Source of the DNA: Pirellula sp.
GTDB taxonomy: Bacteria; Planctomycetota; Planctomycetia; Pirellulales; PNKZ01
Assembly: GCA_013822735.1 (NCBI GenBank)
Contig: PNKZ01000007.1
Location: forward strand, 1-64,000
Length of the DNA: 64,000 nt
Direction of reading: 5' to 3'
Position 1 is the stretch's first letter. Each line of letters starts with the position of its first letter. Shown piece by piece: positions 1 through 8,871 of this stretch. Both the position numbers and the translations under genes were made by a program. The notes under the pieces were generated by a model, which was not told the DNA's origin, did no database searches, and worked only from the letters and a program-made list of their open reading frames with translations.

Positions 1-239
1 AAGCAGCTCTTCTTGCAGCAGGTCGGCTTCGGGCAGCAAGCGGGCTTCGGGCAGCACTTCGGCTTGCAGCACTTCGAGAACAGGTCGCATTTCGGCTTGC
101 AGCACTTCGGCTTCGGGCAGCAAACGGGCTTGCAGGCCGGCTTGCAACAAGAAGCTTTGCGGCAACAAGCAGCTTCCGACGAGGAAGCGCCGACCGCCAA
201 CAAACACACGGCAGCGAGGGTGGAAACGATGGAACGCAT
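1..239 (-). CDS. Secreted Cys/Lys/Pro-rich repeat protein, 5' part only
   Basis: The reading frame is open from the ATG at 239 to the left edge, giving 79 residues and no stop. The first 23 residues are a clear signal peptide (MRSIVSTLAAVCLLAVGASS, then SEA) with an expected cleavage just before ACC. The mature part is built of short units such as CCKPKC, CCPKPAC and CCPKPTC, about one third cysteine, the rest mainly Lys and Pro. A GGGAG lies 11 bases before the start. I know of similar CKP-repeat secreted proteins in planctomycetes but no assigned function. Paired cysteines in an exported basic repeat suggest a disulfide-linked wall component or metal binding, which is inference. The plus-strand frame over the same bases is a Gln/Gly-rich shadow of these repeats. 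Confidence 0.75.
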   Translation of the reverse strand, partial: MRSIVSTLAAVCLLAVGASSSEAACCRKASCCKPACKPVCCPKPKCCKPKCDLFSKCCKPKCCPKPACCPKPTCCKKSC

Positions 240-727
240 GGCAGTACAAACTCCCAACAGGAAACAGGATGGAACAGGTGGCTTGTTGCCGGCGCCTCTG
301 CGGCGTGGGCAAGTTGGTCATCGTCGGGAGTTCGGAGAAATCTAAAGCATTGAGGAATATGGTGGAGATGTTCAAGCCTTGGCGCGCATGCCGACCGGCG
401 AAACCTTGCCTTGCTTGCAGATCGCGGCGAGAGCGACGCGCACGACTGTCGACGACGGTTGTTCGGGACATAGGCCCGCTAAGTCGGTCAAATGAAGCAG
501 TGACCGACCGTCGATTCGCTACAAGCGTTACTGCCGGAATCGACTAGAACCGTGGTCACCGATGCCGGTCGATGACAGTCTCCCTCAGAGTGCCCGTGCA
601 CGGCGTGCGACGACGCACGGCATTGCGCAAGATTCGCGGCAGGCGGCGCCGGATTCGACTCTGCGGAAGAGCTGCGTCGCAACGGTCAGACGTGTTGCGT
701 AATCCGCAACGAAGCCTCGCCGAGGCT
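240..727. other. Intergenic region, no gene seen
   Basis: This stretch lies upstream of the leftward Cys-rich gene and downstream of the leftward gene at 728-1216. Several short frames cross it on both strands but none has a plausible start, ribosome site or recognisable composition. It should hold the promoter of the Cys-rich gene. I cannot place boxes with confidence. Confidence 0.5.
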
Positions 728-1216
728 TTAAACTTCTTGCCCTACCAGCACCAGGCTGTCTTGGAAGTGGGCAATGGCCTGCGTCGGGTTCAGGTTGAAG
801 ATCACGCGACCTTCCGTGCTCCAATGCCCTTCGCTATAGCGAAATACGGCCGTCGCGGCGCGCAAGTTACTCACGGCCTCGACGTCTTCCATTCCGCCCC
901 CTTCGACCGCTTCGAACGACACCGTCACGGCGACCAGCGCTCGCAACTCGGCCGTCTGCTTGTCGCGCGCGTAGGCGACGCCGTCTTCGAATTCGCAATC
1001 TTTCCAACGTAGGCCGCGGGGGCGACCGCTTGATGCGGCCAGCTCGAAGAACTTCGCCTCGGCACGCTCGCGTTCGCGGTGAAAGGCCTTCCGGGCGCGT
1101 TCGAATTCTTCGGTCTCACGCTGTTCGCGAGAGGGACCGCTCGCCCGAAGATACCAAGTGTAGAGTACGATCGTCGCGACGACGACCAACGGAATCACCC
1201 AAAACAACGGCGACAT
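728..1216 (-). CDS. Single-pass membrane protein of unknown function
   Basis: 162 residues from the ATG at 1216. The frame extends upstream, but the hydrophobic segment begins right at MSPLFWVIPLVVVATIVLYT, so I chose this start. One N-terminal membrane helix (about residues 3-21) is followed by a charged, probably coiled-coil stretch rich in Arg and Glu (about 30-60) and a soluble domain with alternating beta-type sequence (about 70-160). I do not recognise the family. The arrangement suggests an anchored protein with its domain on one side of the membrane. It lies 179 bases downstream of the ABC exporter pair on the same strand and could be read with it. Confidence 0.6.
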   Translation of the reverse strand: MSPLFWVIPLVVVATIVLYTWYLRASGPSREQRETEEFERARKAFHRERERAEAKFFELAASSGRPRGLRWKDCEFEDGVAYARDKQTAELRALVAVTVSFEAVEGGGMEDVEAVSNLRAATAVFRYSEGHWSTEGRVIFNLNPTQAIAHFQDSLVLVGQEV

Positions 1217-1395
1217 ATAGCACCCGCATTTTTGCAATCGTGCCGACACTGAGACGTGCCCCGCCGAGCATCCCACAAATCATTGTAGCGCTGCAAGGCG
1301 GAAACAGGCAAATAATTCAGTGCGATTTGTTTTACTCGCACTTTCCGGCTCTCCGCGTTCCGTCGCATTCCACGACAGTTGCGGCTTACCGTACC

Positions 1396-3273
1396 TTAAG
1401 CCGCGGTGGCTTGGATGAACTGTTCGTAAAGCTCACGGTAAGTTCCCGGCTGCGAAACCAGCTGATTATGTGTTCCCCGTTGTACGATCCGGCCATTGGC
1501 AAGCACCAGCACCAGGTCCGCGTGGCGGATCGTGCTGAGTCGATGTGCGATCACAAACGCCGTCCTACCGGCCAAAAGCTTCGCCAAGGCGTGTTGCAGC
1601 CGAGCTTCCGTCAGGATGTCGATGGAGCTGGTCGCTTCGTCAAGAATCAGGATCCGCGGATCGGCTAGCATGGCGCGCGCGAAGCAGAGAAGCTGCCGTT
1701 GACCAAGCGAAAGGTTGCACCCGTTCTCGCCGACTTCCGTATCAAAGCCTCGAGGCAACGCTTCGATCAAATCTAGGCAATCGAGCTTCGCCACGGCGTC
1801 GCGCACCGCGACCTCATCGGCATCCGGCCTACCGACCCGAATGTTGTCGCGCACCGTGCCTGAAAAGAGAAAGTTCTGTTGAAGCACGATTCCCAAGTGC
1901 TTATGCAGCTGCCGGTTCGGCAACGCCCGCATGTCGGCTTCGTCGATCAACACTCGGCCGGCCGTCGGCAGGTAGAACTTCGCCACGAGATTGATAATCG
2001 ACGTCTTTCCGCTCCCCGTGTGTCCCACCAGCGCGATCGTCTGGCCCGGCTCGGCGGCGAACGACACCTCGTGCAGTACCGGCACGCCTGCATCGTATTC
2101 GAAGCCGACGTTCTCAAATCGGACCCGTCCCGCGATGTCGTTGCCTTGAGTAATGCCCGAATCCTCCCGGGGTGCGTCCTGCCAGTCGGGCTCCGTCTGC
2201 AGGAGTTCGCGAATCCGTTCGGCGCCGGCCATTGCCGTGAGCGCGGCGTTGTATTGTTCCCCGAGTGCCTGAATCGGTTGAAACAAGATGTTCGCCAAGA
2301 AGAAAAATTGAATCAGCGAACCGATCGGCATCTGGATGTCGGGGCTGAGCACGCGATACCCGCCTACGGCCAACAGCAACGCGAGGAAGATCTGATTGTT
2401 AAACTCCAAGAGCGGCAGGAAGCTGCCGGAGGTGCGCGCTGCTTTGAGCGTGTATTGCGAATGGTCGTCGATCAAGTCGCTGAAGCGCTCGGCGTTGACG
2501 TCTTGTCGCACGAAGCTCTGCGTCACTTCGATGCCGTTCACGCTTTCCGCGAGCGACGACGTGATCCGGCTGAAGCTTTCGTGTACTTCCCGATGCACCT
2601 GGCTGAGCCGCTTGCGGAACACAAGATTGACGCACCATAGTACGGGCGCGAGCAGCGACACGACCAGGAACAGCGGCAAATCATAGAGCGCCATGAGCAG
2701 CCCCGCGCCGATGATCTGCCCAGAGCCGACGATGCTCACGAAGAACACGTCCTGAATTCCCGCGCGCACCGCTTCTACGTCGCTCGTCGTCCGGCTGATA
2801 ATCCGACCGAGCTTCGTTCGATTGAAGAAGCTCATCCGCAGTTCTTGCAGGTGCGCGAAAATCGCGTTGCGCAAATCCTGCACCACCGACTCGCCGAGTT
2901 CCAAGGCGAGCCGTTGCCGAAAATGCAACGTGCCGTTGGTGAACGCCGCCAGCGCCAGATAACCGGCCACGCCCCAGGCCAACCCCGTCGCCGAACCGTG
3001 CGACACCGGCCCTTCGATCACGCGCCCCAACGTCCAAGCCATGAGCGGCAGTTGGATCGAGCGCAGCACGACGAAGGCGAACAACCGATTGCGCTTCGGA
3101 GCGTGAGGATTTGTGAACTGGTAGATCCAGGCAATGAGCGACCACTCCAGCGGCTTCGTCGCCGCTTCGTTCGGCTCGCCGTCGTGCGTCGGCGCACGCC
3201 AAGCGTTCACCATCTTCCCGGCGGTGCCGGTTGCGGCTTGCGACTCTGTCGACTTACGTGCGGAGGTCGCCAT
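1396..3273 (-). CDS. ABC exporter half-transporter with consensus catalytic site
   Basis: 625 residues: an N-terminal exporter membrane domain of six helices (about 50-350) and a C-terminal nucleotide-binding domain. Visible motifs are Walker A GHTGSGKTS, signature LSLGQ, Walker B ILILDEATS with the catalytic Glu, and the H-loop VIAHRLST. The signature departs from LSGGQ at the third position. The start codon follows the stop of the upstream half-transporter with no gap, so the two are co-translated and almost certainly form one heterodimer. In such exporters the consensus ATP site pairs this Walker B with the partner's LSGGQ. The substrate (lipid, peptide or drug) cannot be told from sequence. 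Confidence 0.9.
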   Translation of the reverse strand: MATSARKSTESQAATGTAGKMVNAWRAPTHDGEPNEAATKPLEWSLIAWIYQFTNPHAPKRNRLFAFVVLRSIQLPLMAWTLGRVIEGPVSHGSATGLAWGVAGYLALAAFTNGTLHFRQRLALELGESVVQDLRNAIFAHLQELRMSFFNRTKLGRIISRTTSDVEAVRAGIQDVFFVSIVGSGQIIGAGLLMALYDLPLFLVVSLLAPVLWCVNLVFRKRLSQVHREVHESFSRITSSLAESVNGIEVTQSFVRQDVNAERFSDLIDDHSQYTLKAARTSGSFLPLLEFNNQIFLALLLAVGGYRVLSPDIQMPIGSLIQFFFLANILFQPIQALGEQYNAALTAMAGAERIRELLQTEPDWQDAPREDSGITQGNDIAGRVRFENVGFEYDAGVPVLHEVSFAAEPGQTIALVGHTGSGKTSIINLVAKFYLPTAGRVLIDEADMRALPNRQLHKHLGIVLQQNFLFSGTVRDNIRVGRPDADEVAVRDAVAKLDCLDLIEALPRGFDTEVGENGCNLSLGQRQLLCFARAMLADPRILILDEATSSIDILTEARLQHALAKLLAGRTAFVIAHRLSTIRHADLVLVLANGRIVQRGTHNQLVSQPGTYRELYEQFIQATAA

Positions 3274-5205
3274 TTACGAAGCCCTCTCCAACGGTTCCGG
3301 CTCGTTGAAGTCGACTTGAATCCGCGCAGCCTTCCGATACGGGCCGGGCCGATGCATCAGTTCTTCGTGCGTCCCTTGGTCGACGATCTCGCCGTCGTCG
3401 AGCACCAACACGAGGTCGGCCCGTCGCAACATACTCAACCGATGCGCGACGACGATCGTCGTACGCCCCTGCATCGCGCTCTGCATCGCATCGAGAATCT
3501 CGTGCTCCGTGCGAGGGTCGACGGCCGCCGTCGGATCGTCCATCAGCAAAATCGGCGGCGAGAGCAGTAGGGCCCGAGCGATGGCGAGCCGCTGCCGTTG
3601 TCCGCCCGAGAGGTTCGAGCCTCCTTCACGCAGCTTCGTCTCATACCCCTGCGGATACTCGCAGATAAATTCATCGGCCGAAGCGATGCGGGCCGCGGCT
3701 TCCACTTGTTCCGGCGTCGCGTCGGGTCGACCGAACGCAATGTTGGCCGCGATCGTGTCGCTGAAGAGGAAGCTTTCTTGAAACACGACGCCGATGCTGC
3801 GTCGTAGTTCGTCGAGTTCAAATTGCCGCAGGTCGACGCCGTCGAGCAACACGCGGCCGGCCGTAGGATCGTAGAACCGCGGAATCAAACTCAGCAGCGA
3901 AGTCTTGCCCGCTCCCGTCGCACCGACCAGCGCCACGCACTGCCCCGGCTTAATCGTCAGCGAGACGTTGCGCAACACCGGCTTCGTCGGGTCGTAGCCG
4001 AACGACACATTTTCGAACACAAGTTCGCCGGCGATTTTCGGCAAGCGCACCGGTGACGCAGGGGAGCTGATCTCAACCGGCGCGTCGACAATCTCGAACA
4101 CGCGTCGGGCGCCGGTGAGGCTTTGCTGCACGCTATTGATGATGCCGGCCACGCGCGTCACCTGCGAGGAAAATTGTTGCAACAAGCCGGAGAAAACAAT
4201 GAGCCCGCCGCCGAGCGGCAAAGCGCCTTGAATGACGAGCCAGCCGCCGTAGCCTAGGAGCACCGCTTGATTGAGGGACGAGAGCATTTCGACGGTCGGC
4301 GTGTAGCGACTGACTTGCTCGAAAATCCAATGCTGTTGCGTTCGCACGGCGCCGCTGGCTTGATCGAACTTGGCGATTTCCTCCGGCTCGCGCCCGAAGC
4401 CTTTCACCACATGCACGCCGCGCACGTTTTCCGTGAGCGTGAGCACCATCCGATCGACAAGATCGCGATTGCGCTCGTAAGCCGGCCGGACCTTGCGCGA
4501 GAAGCGGACCGAGAGTAGCCAAGTTACCGGCATCGTCGCCAAACAGGCGAGCGTCAGACCGACGTGCAGCCGAAGCATATAGACGAAATAGAGCACGAGA
4601 GACAGCAACACCATGATCACGGGGATCACGACGCCGTCGACGAAAAGCCGGACCGATTGTACGTCGCCGGTCACGCGATTGATGATCGAGCCGGTCGTGT
4701 GACGGTCGAAAAAGCGGAAGCCGAGTCGCTGAAGTTTGTCGTACACCAGTGAGCGAAGCGCGACGACGATGCCGAGTTGCACGACGCGGGCGACCACGAT
4801 CGCCAGCCAGAAGCTGAACAGGGCTCGCACCAAACCGACGACCAGCACCGTGCCGGCGGCAACCAGCGCGACGCGATACGGAGTCCACTCCGACGGCGGC
4901 GTCCAGCCGAAGGGGAAGTTCGGCGACGGGCTCCCGGCGACGGCCGCATGCCGAATCACGTCGATCGCCGTACCGAGCATCGTCAGGCCGACGACGCTGA
5001 GCACCAACAGAACTCCCTGCAAAGCAATAATTTGCAGGCAGCCGAAGCGATACTTCCAGGCGAGCGCCAGCATCCGCCGAACGAGCGCGGCATTCGATAA
5101 ATCGGCGGACGGTTCGGCAATAGGGTCGGCGTGCGACAACTTGGGCGCGATTCCAAATGGCGACGACCGGCAAGCATCCGAGCAGCGCGAAGGTCGTCGT
5201 TTCAC
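3274..5205 (-). CDS. ABC exporter half-transporter with degenerate Walker B
   Basis: 643 residues with an exporter membrane domain (about 45-360) and an ATPase domain containing Walker A GATGAGKTS, canonical LSGGQRQRLAIARAL, Walker B ILLMDDPTAAVD and H-loop VVAHRLS. The residue after the Walker B Asp is Asp instead of the catalytic Glu. With LSLGQ in the partner this is the pattern of heterodimeric exporters such as TM287/288, which have one weak and one active ATP site. The N-terminal 35 residues are hydrophilic and the first codon is GTG, so the true start may lie further in. It is the first gene of the pair and follows a long gene-free region. Confidence 0.88.
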   Translation of the reverse strand: MKRRPSRCSDACRSSPFGIAPKLSHADPIAEPSADLSNAALVRRMLALAWKYRFGCLQIIALQGVLLVLSVVGLTMLGTAIDVIRHAAVAGSPSPNFPFGWTPPSEWTPYRVALVAAGTVLVVGLVRALFSFWLAIVVARVVQLGIVVALRSLVYDKLQRLGFRFFDRHTTGSIINRVTGDVQSVRLFVDGVVIPVIMVLLSLVLYFVYMLRLHVGLTLACLATMPVTWLLSVRFSRKVRPAYERNRDLVDRMVLTLTENVRGVHVVKGFGREPEEIAKFDQASGAVRTQQHWIFEQVSRYTPTVEMLSSLNQAVLLGYGGWLVIQGALPLGGGLIVFSGLLQQFSSQVTRVAGIINSVQQSLTGARRVFEIVDAPVEISSPASPVRLPKIAGELVFENVSFGYDPTKPVLRNVSLTIKPGQCVALVGATGAGKTSLLSLIPRFYDPTAGRVLLDGVDLRQFELDELRRSIGVVFQESFLFSDTIAANIAFGRPDATPEQVEAAARIASADEFICEYPQGYETKLREGGSNLSGGQRQRLAIARALLLSPPILLMDDPTAAVDPRTEHEILDAMQSAMQGRTTIVVAHRLSMLRRADLVLVLDDGEIVDQGTHEELMHRPGPYRKAARIQVDFNEPEPLERAS

Positions 5206-6011
5206 GAAGCCGCATCATTATAGGAACCGGGCAACTTGGGGGAAATGGCGGCGCGAAGCGACGAGCGCCGAAGCCGCAGAAAACGGCCTGTTTGCCGCAA
5301 TGCGCGTCCGATACTGCGCGCCGCCCGCATTTTGGCGCATTCTCGTGCGCGGCAGTGCGCATTTGCTGCGCGCTGCGCCCGATGGGAAAATTGCTCCCTG
5401 CGCGACTTCGATCGGTTTCGCGCACTGCGCACGGCGCGTCGATCGCCAAGACGCGCCACGGACGGCAAATCGCGCCGGTTGTCGCGTCGCCAATCGACGT
5501 AAGTCCTCGGAGCTTGCTTCGCTCCGTGCGCACTAAGTTCGCCCCCTGGTGCGCGGCCTTGTTTCCAAGCGCGCCGACGCGCACAACGGCACCCGAGATG
5601 TGCGCATTGCGCCGATTTAGTGCGCACCACTTACGTCGATTTCGCAGCGCCATAGCCAGCCGCTCCCACGAGGCGTGAACAGAAAATCACGCCGAATTCT
5701 CCCCGAAACGCCGGCCCCATTTCCAGGCGATTTTTGGCCGGCCCACATTTTCTCAGAACGTGAGATGAGGGGGATGAGAAGGGGATGCGGGAGATGAAAC
5801 GGAGACGGGCTTTGCTACCGAGTACTAGCCCCGACGCGCCAGCGAGGGGACTCTGCAAGAAAATAGGCGCTTCGTCGAGCCATCAGGCAGACGTGTGGCT
5901 GCCATCTCCGGACACGTCGGCCTGACGGCTCGACGCTCGCCGTTGTCAATAGCCCTAATCGACGAGCTTCAACGTCGGACGGCACACGGGGCGCGTATAC
6001 TTCACTACCGA
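5206..6011. other. Long intergenic region rich in TGCGCA
   Basis: About 800 bases without a convincing gene, between the leftward cysK and the leftward exporter operon. The part from 5300 to 5640 is crowded with TGCGC words. Exact TGCGCA occurs at 5356, 5426, 5527, 5601 and 5621. It also contains a nested inverted repeat listed separately. Several long overlapping frames on both strands cross it, but they are Arg/Ala-rich products of GC-rich sequence and match nothing I recognise. The exporter promoter should lie within it. Confidence 0.55.
5492..5641. repeat. Nested inverted repeat (13-bp outer and 11-bp inner arms)
   Basis: The outer arms AATCGACGTAAGT (5492-5504) and ACTTACGTCGATT (5629-5641) are exact reverse complements. 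The inner arms GTGCGCACTAA (5526-5536) and TTAGTGCGCAC (5617-5627) are too. The left side has an extra small hairpin, GGAGC (5509-5513) with GCTCC (5521-5525), between its two arms, while the right side has one base. The element looks like a cruciform or transcribed hairpin with an insertion in one arm. It could be a relic of a small non-autonomous element. Confidence 0.65.
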
Positions 6012-6959
6012 CTATTCCGGGAACAGCTTCGTCGAGAGATATCGTTCGCCGATGTCGGGAAGGATGACGACGATTAGTTTCCCCTTGTTCTCGGGGCGCT
6101 TGCCGACTTGGATCGCCGCCCAAGCTGCCGCGCCGCAACTGATGCCGCACATCAGCCCTTCCATCTTGGCCAAGTTGCGCGCGGTTTCCATCGCGTCGTC
6201 GTCGGTCACCGCCATGACTTCGTCGATCAAGTCGACGTTGAGCACGTCCGGAATGAAGCCGGCGCCGATCCCTTGGATCGTGTGGCGCCCCGGCTTGAGC
6301 GGTTGCCCCGCCTTTTTCTGCGCAATCACCGGGCTATTGGCCGGCTCGACGGCGATCGACTTAAAGCCCGGCTTCCGCTTCTTGAGTACGTCGCTCACGC
6401 CGGTAATGGTGCCCCCCGTTCCCACGCCCGCCACGAGGATGTCGACCTTGCCGTCGGTATCCCGCCAGATTTCTTCGGCGGTCGTCTGGCGATGGATCTC
6501 GGGATTCGCCGGGTTCTTAAATTGCTGGGGGATGAAGTAGTTCGGGTTCTGCGCCGCCAACTCTTCCGCCTTGCGCACGGCGCCGGGCATGCCGTCGGCG
6601 GCTGGCGTGAGCACCAGTTCCGCGCCAAGCGCCTTGAGCAAGCGGCGACGCTCCAAGCTCATGCTCTCCGGCATCGTCGCCATGAAGCGATAGCCGCGCG
6701 CCGCGCAAACGTAGGCCAAGCCGATGCCCGTGTTGCCGCTCGTCGGCTCGATGATCACCGTGTCGGCTTTGATTTTTCCGTCCCGTTCGGCGGCGTCGAT
6801 CATGGCCCGGGCGATGCGATCTTTCACGCTCCAGAGCGGATTCATGTTTTCGACTTTGGCGACGATCGTCGCTTCCGAGCCTTGCGCGATCCGGCCTAAT
6901 TTCACCAGCGGAGTGTTCCCGATGCATTCCGTGATGTTGTTATGAATTCCGGCGGCCAT
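6012..6959 (-). CDS. cysK: Cysteine synthase A (O-acetylserine sulfhydrylase)
   Basis: 315 residues, the usual length. The enzyme is PLP-dependent and makes cysteine from O-acetylserine and sulfide in the cytosol. The PLP lysine is K46 in NPLWSVKDR. The substrate loop [11 protein letters not shown] lies near residues 72-82, and GTGGTITGV is the phosphate-binding loop. The C-terminal part reads through GEGERYLST-like sequence ([11 protein letters not shown]), as in CysK. The residues just before the PLP lysine (LW) differ from the common AG/SF types but the fold motifs are intact. It stands alone, transcribed leftward, with no obvious Shine-Dalgarno. A cystathionine beta-synthase-like activity is a less likely alternative. 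Confidence 0.93.
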   Translation of the reverse strand: MAAGIHNNITECIGNTPLVKLGRIAQGSEATIVAKVENMNPLWSVKDRIARAMIDAAERDGKIKADTVIIEPTSGNTGIGLAYVCAARGYRFMATMPESMSLERRRLLKALGAELVLTPAADGMPGAVRKAEELAAQNPNYFIPQQFKNPANPEIHRQTTAEEIWRDTDGKVDILVAGVGTGGTITGVSDVLKKRKPGFKSIAVEPANSPVIAQKKAGQPLKPGRHTIQGIGAGFIPDVLNVDLIDEVMAVTDDDAMETARNLAKMEGLMCGISCGAAAWAAIQVGKRPENKGKLIVVILPDIGERYLSTKLFPE

Positions 6960-7122
6960 GCGAATATTCTCGAGGAGGTGAAGTCGAGCACTGCGATCCG
7001 GCCGCGCGTGCGGTCGGGAAAACGCCGCAATTATAGCGAGACTAAAATCAACGGGTCAATTCGCCGACGGCTCGCGCCATTGAATGCGGAGCGCGGCTGC
7101 GGCACGTCGTATCGAAGGTTGT

Positions 7123-7560
7123 CTATTTCGGCGCAGCGTCGGTCGGCTTCAGCGTGAACACCGGGCACTTGGCGCGACGCACGACCGCTTCGGCGACGCT
7201 TCCCATCAACATGCGGCCGATGCCGGTGCGACCATGCGTGGCCATGACGATGAGATCGACGTTCTCTTCTTCGGCGAGACGCACGATTTCATCGGCCGGG
7301 TCGCCGATCACCAAGTGACGAACGAACGGCACGGCGGGATCGGTCGGTTTCACTTGCTCCAACATGCGCCGTACTTCGGCCCGATCGGGGTCGGGAATGC
7401 CGTAATACATTTCTCCGCCGGCGTAAGCGATGGGAGGTTCTTCGACATGCACGATCACCAACGACCCGTTCCCTTCGCGCGCCAGCGTCGTGGCGTAGCG
7501 CAAAGCCGAATCGCTGAGGTGCGAATAGTCGGTCGGAAACAATACCTTTTTGACTTGCAT
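7123..7560 (-). CDS. Universal stress protein (UspA family)
   Basis: 145 residues from the ATG at 7560, chosen because AAAGGGC lies about 9 bases upstream and because the fold begins at KKVLFPTDYS. The single Usp domain has the ATP-binding pattern G-x2-G-x9-G-S visible in THGRTGIGRMLMGS and the following VVRRAKCPVF strand. Usp proteins bind ATP in the cytosol and help cells survive stress. The exact role here is unknown. It is monocistronic and reads away from the regulator gene that starts at about 7900. Confidence 0.9.
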   Translation of the reverse strand: MQVKKVLFPTDYSHLSDSALRYATTLAREGNGSLVIVHVEEPPIAYAGGEMYYGIPDPDRAEVRRMLEQVKPTDPAVPFVRHLVIGDPADEIVRLAEEENVDLIVMATHGRTGIGRMLMGSVAEAVVRRAKCPVFTLKPTDAAPK

Positions 7561-7899
7561 GTCCGATGCCCTTTCTTCACTTGAGGTGCCGAGATATGAC
7601 GAGCACTCTACCAGTCCGTCGGCCAGGGCTGAGGGGATGTCTCGCGAAATCGCCTTCATTCATCCGTTGGCATTGTTCCATTCTACGCGTCGCAAAATCG
7701 ACATGGCGCGAGGCCGCCGAAACCAAACGTCCGAAAGAACTTCCTGATCGCAAGCTGAATGGCGTGGAATAGCGCAGTCCGAATGTGGACTTCCTATTAT
7801 TGAGCCCCCCTCCAGAGTTGCGAGGGCAAAGATTTAGCCATTTTTAATGGAGGTTTGCTTGAAATCTGAGAGCAATCGACGATAAGTTAGTGCGACATC
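7561..7899. other. Divergent intergenic region
   Basis: It separates the leftward usp gene from the rightward Asp-less regulator and should carry both promoters. The stretch 7795-7870 is noticeably richer in A and T than its surroundings. A TTG codon with a good GGAGG before it (7859) leads only to an eight-codon frame. I see no other gene. Confidence 0.45.
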
Positions 7900-8646
7900 G
7901 TGACGCGTCCAAGTCCCTCCTTTGTACGAGTAGCAGGGTGCGTTCCTTGCATTTTCGTAATCTCAGAACCTAAACGCTTGGTACAGCCCTTGCCCCCGCA
8001 ACCTTGCACTCTTCTCGTCGTCGATGAAGACGCGGACTTCCTTGAAACGGTGACCCGTCGATTTATGCGACGTGGATTCACTGTTCAGCGTGCCGCATCG
8101 GCCGCCGAGGTCTCCGTTCCGGTCGATGAGCGTCGCCATAGCATCGTGCTCATACGCTTGGCGGCATCTACGGCGCAGCAATTAGAAATGCTGAAGGATT
8201 CCGGGACATTGTCGCCAAACTGCCAAGTGGTGGCCCTGGCCACGCGAGAGCAGTTGGAAAACGCCCTGGAATCAATCCCGGAAGGGATCAGCGATTGTTT
8301 CGCCAAGCCGCTGATTTGGGGCGAGCTGGATTGGCGTATCTTCAAAGCACAGCAGCGATTCCTACAATTGCGCCAAGCGGAAGCGAACGGTGCAGAGTCG
8401 GCGCGGGGAAACTTCGTTTCGACGCATACTGCCGCCGCGGCTGTTGCGGGCGGCAATTCAGCCGGCCCCGCGCAAAATGCCGACACGCTCGCAAAGGTGC
8501 AGCGGGCGCATATCCTCGAAGTGCTCCAGCGCGAGGGAGGCAACAAAGCAAGAACGGCACGCGCCCTCGGAGTAAACCGCCGCAGCCTCTACCGGCTGAT
8601 CGAAAAGTTTCAGATCGCCATGAGTACGACGGCGAGCGACAGCTAG
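7900..8646 (+). CDS. Atypical response regulator: Asp-less receiver plus Fis-type helix-turn-helix
   Basis: 248 residues from a GTG at 7900. The first 35 are poorly ordered and the true start may be further in. The receiver-like domain (about 36-160) keeps an acidic pocket (VVDEDADF), the switch Thr (VALATRE) and the Lys of CFAKPL. Where the phosphoacceptor Asp should be, the strand reads SIVLIRLAAS, so it is replaced by Arg. An Ala/Gly linker (about 165-195) leads to a C-terminal Fis-type HTH: ILEVLQREGGNKARTARALG followed by VNRRSLYRLIEKF. This is the domain order of RegA/ActR/PrrA regulators. It probably binds DNA without being switched by phosphorylation. Confidence 0.75.
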   Translation: MTRPSPSFVRVAGCVPCIFVISEPKRLVQPLPPQPCTLLVVDEDADFLETVTRRFMRRGFTVQRAASAAEVSVPVDERRHSIVLIRLAASTAQQLEMLKDSGTLSPNCQVVALATREQLENALESIPEGISDCFAKPLIWGELDWRIFKAQQRFLQLRQAEANGAESARGNFVSTHTAAAAVAGGNSAGPAQNADTLAKVQRAHILEVLQREGGNKARTARALGVNRRSLYRLIEKFQIAMSTTASDS

Positions 8647-8871
8647 GGCGAATGTCGCAACCCCTGCGCCCGATGGCAACGTTTCCGGCTTCGTGCAATA
8701 AAATCGCGAAAAAGCCCGAGAAAAAGCTACATTAGCTCATCGAATGCTAATCGATTGCTCACATTCGACTGCTATCAAGTAGGCTCGGTGCGGAGAGCGG
8801 CGCCCGGCTGATTGTGGTCGCGGTCCGGCCTTCCTCGCACCTCCCCTTCCAACGCCCCAGCGGGAGCCTGC

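Noticed and set aside
13-345. Plus-strand Gln/Gly-rich frame at the left edge
   Set aside because: It is the complement of the Cys/Lys/Pro repeats. The minus-strand frame has a signal peptide, start and ribosome site, and the plus frame has none.
5220-5650. Possible replication origin suggested by palindromes
   Set aside because: No DnaA-box cluster, dnaA, dnaN or gidA nearby.
8732-8775. Short inverted repeats before the PhoB-like gene (ATTAGC/GCTAAT, CGAATG/CATTCG)
   Set aside because: Too short and AT-rich to separate from chance, and no match to a known Pho box.
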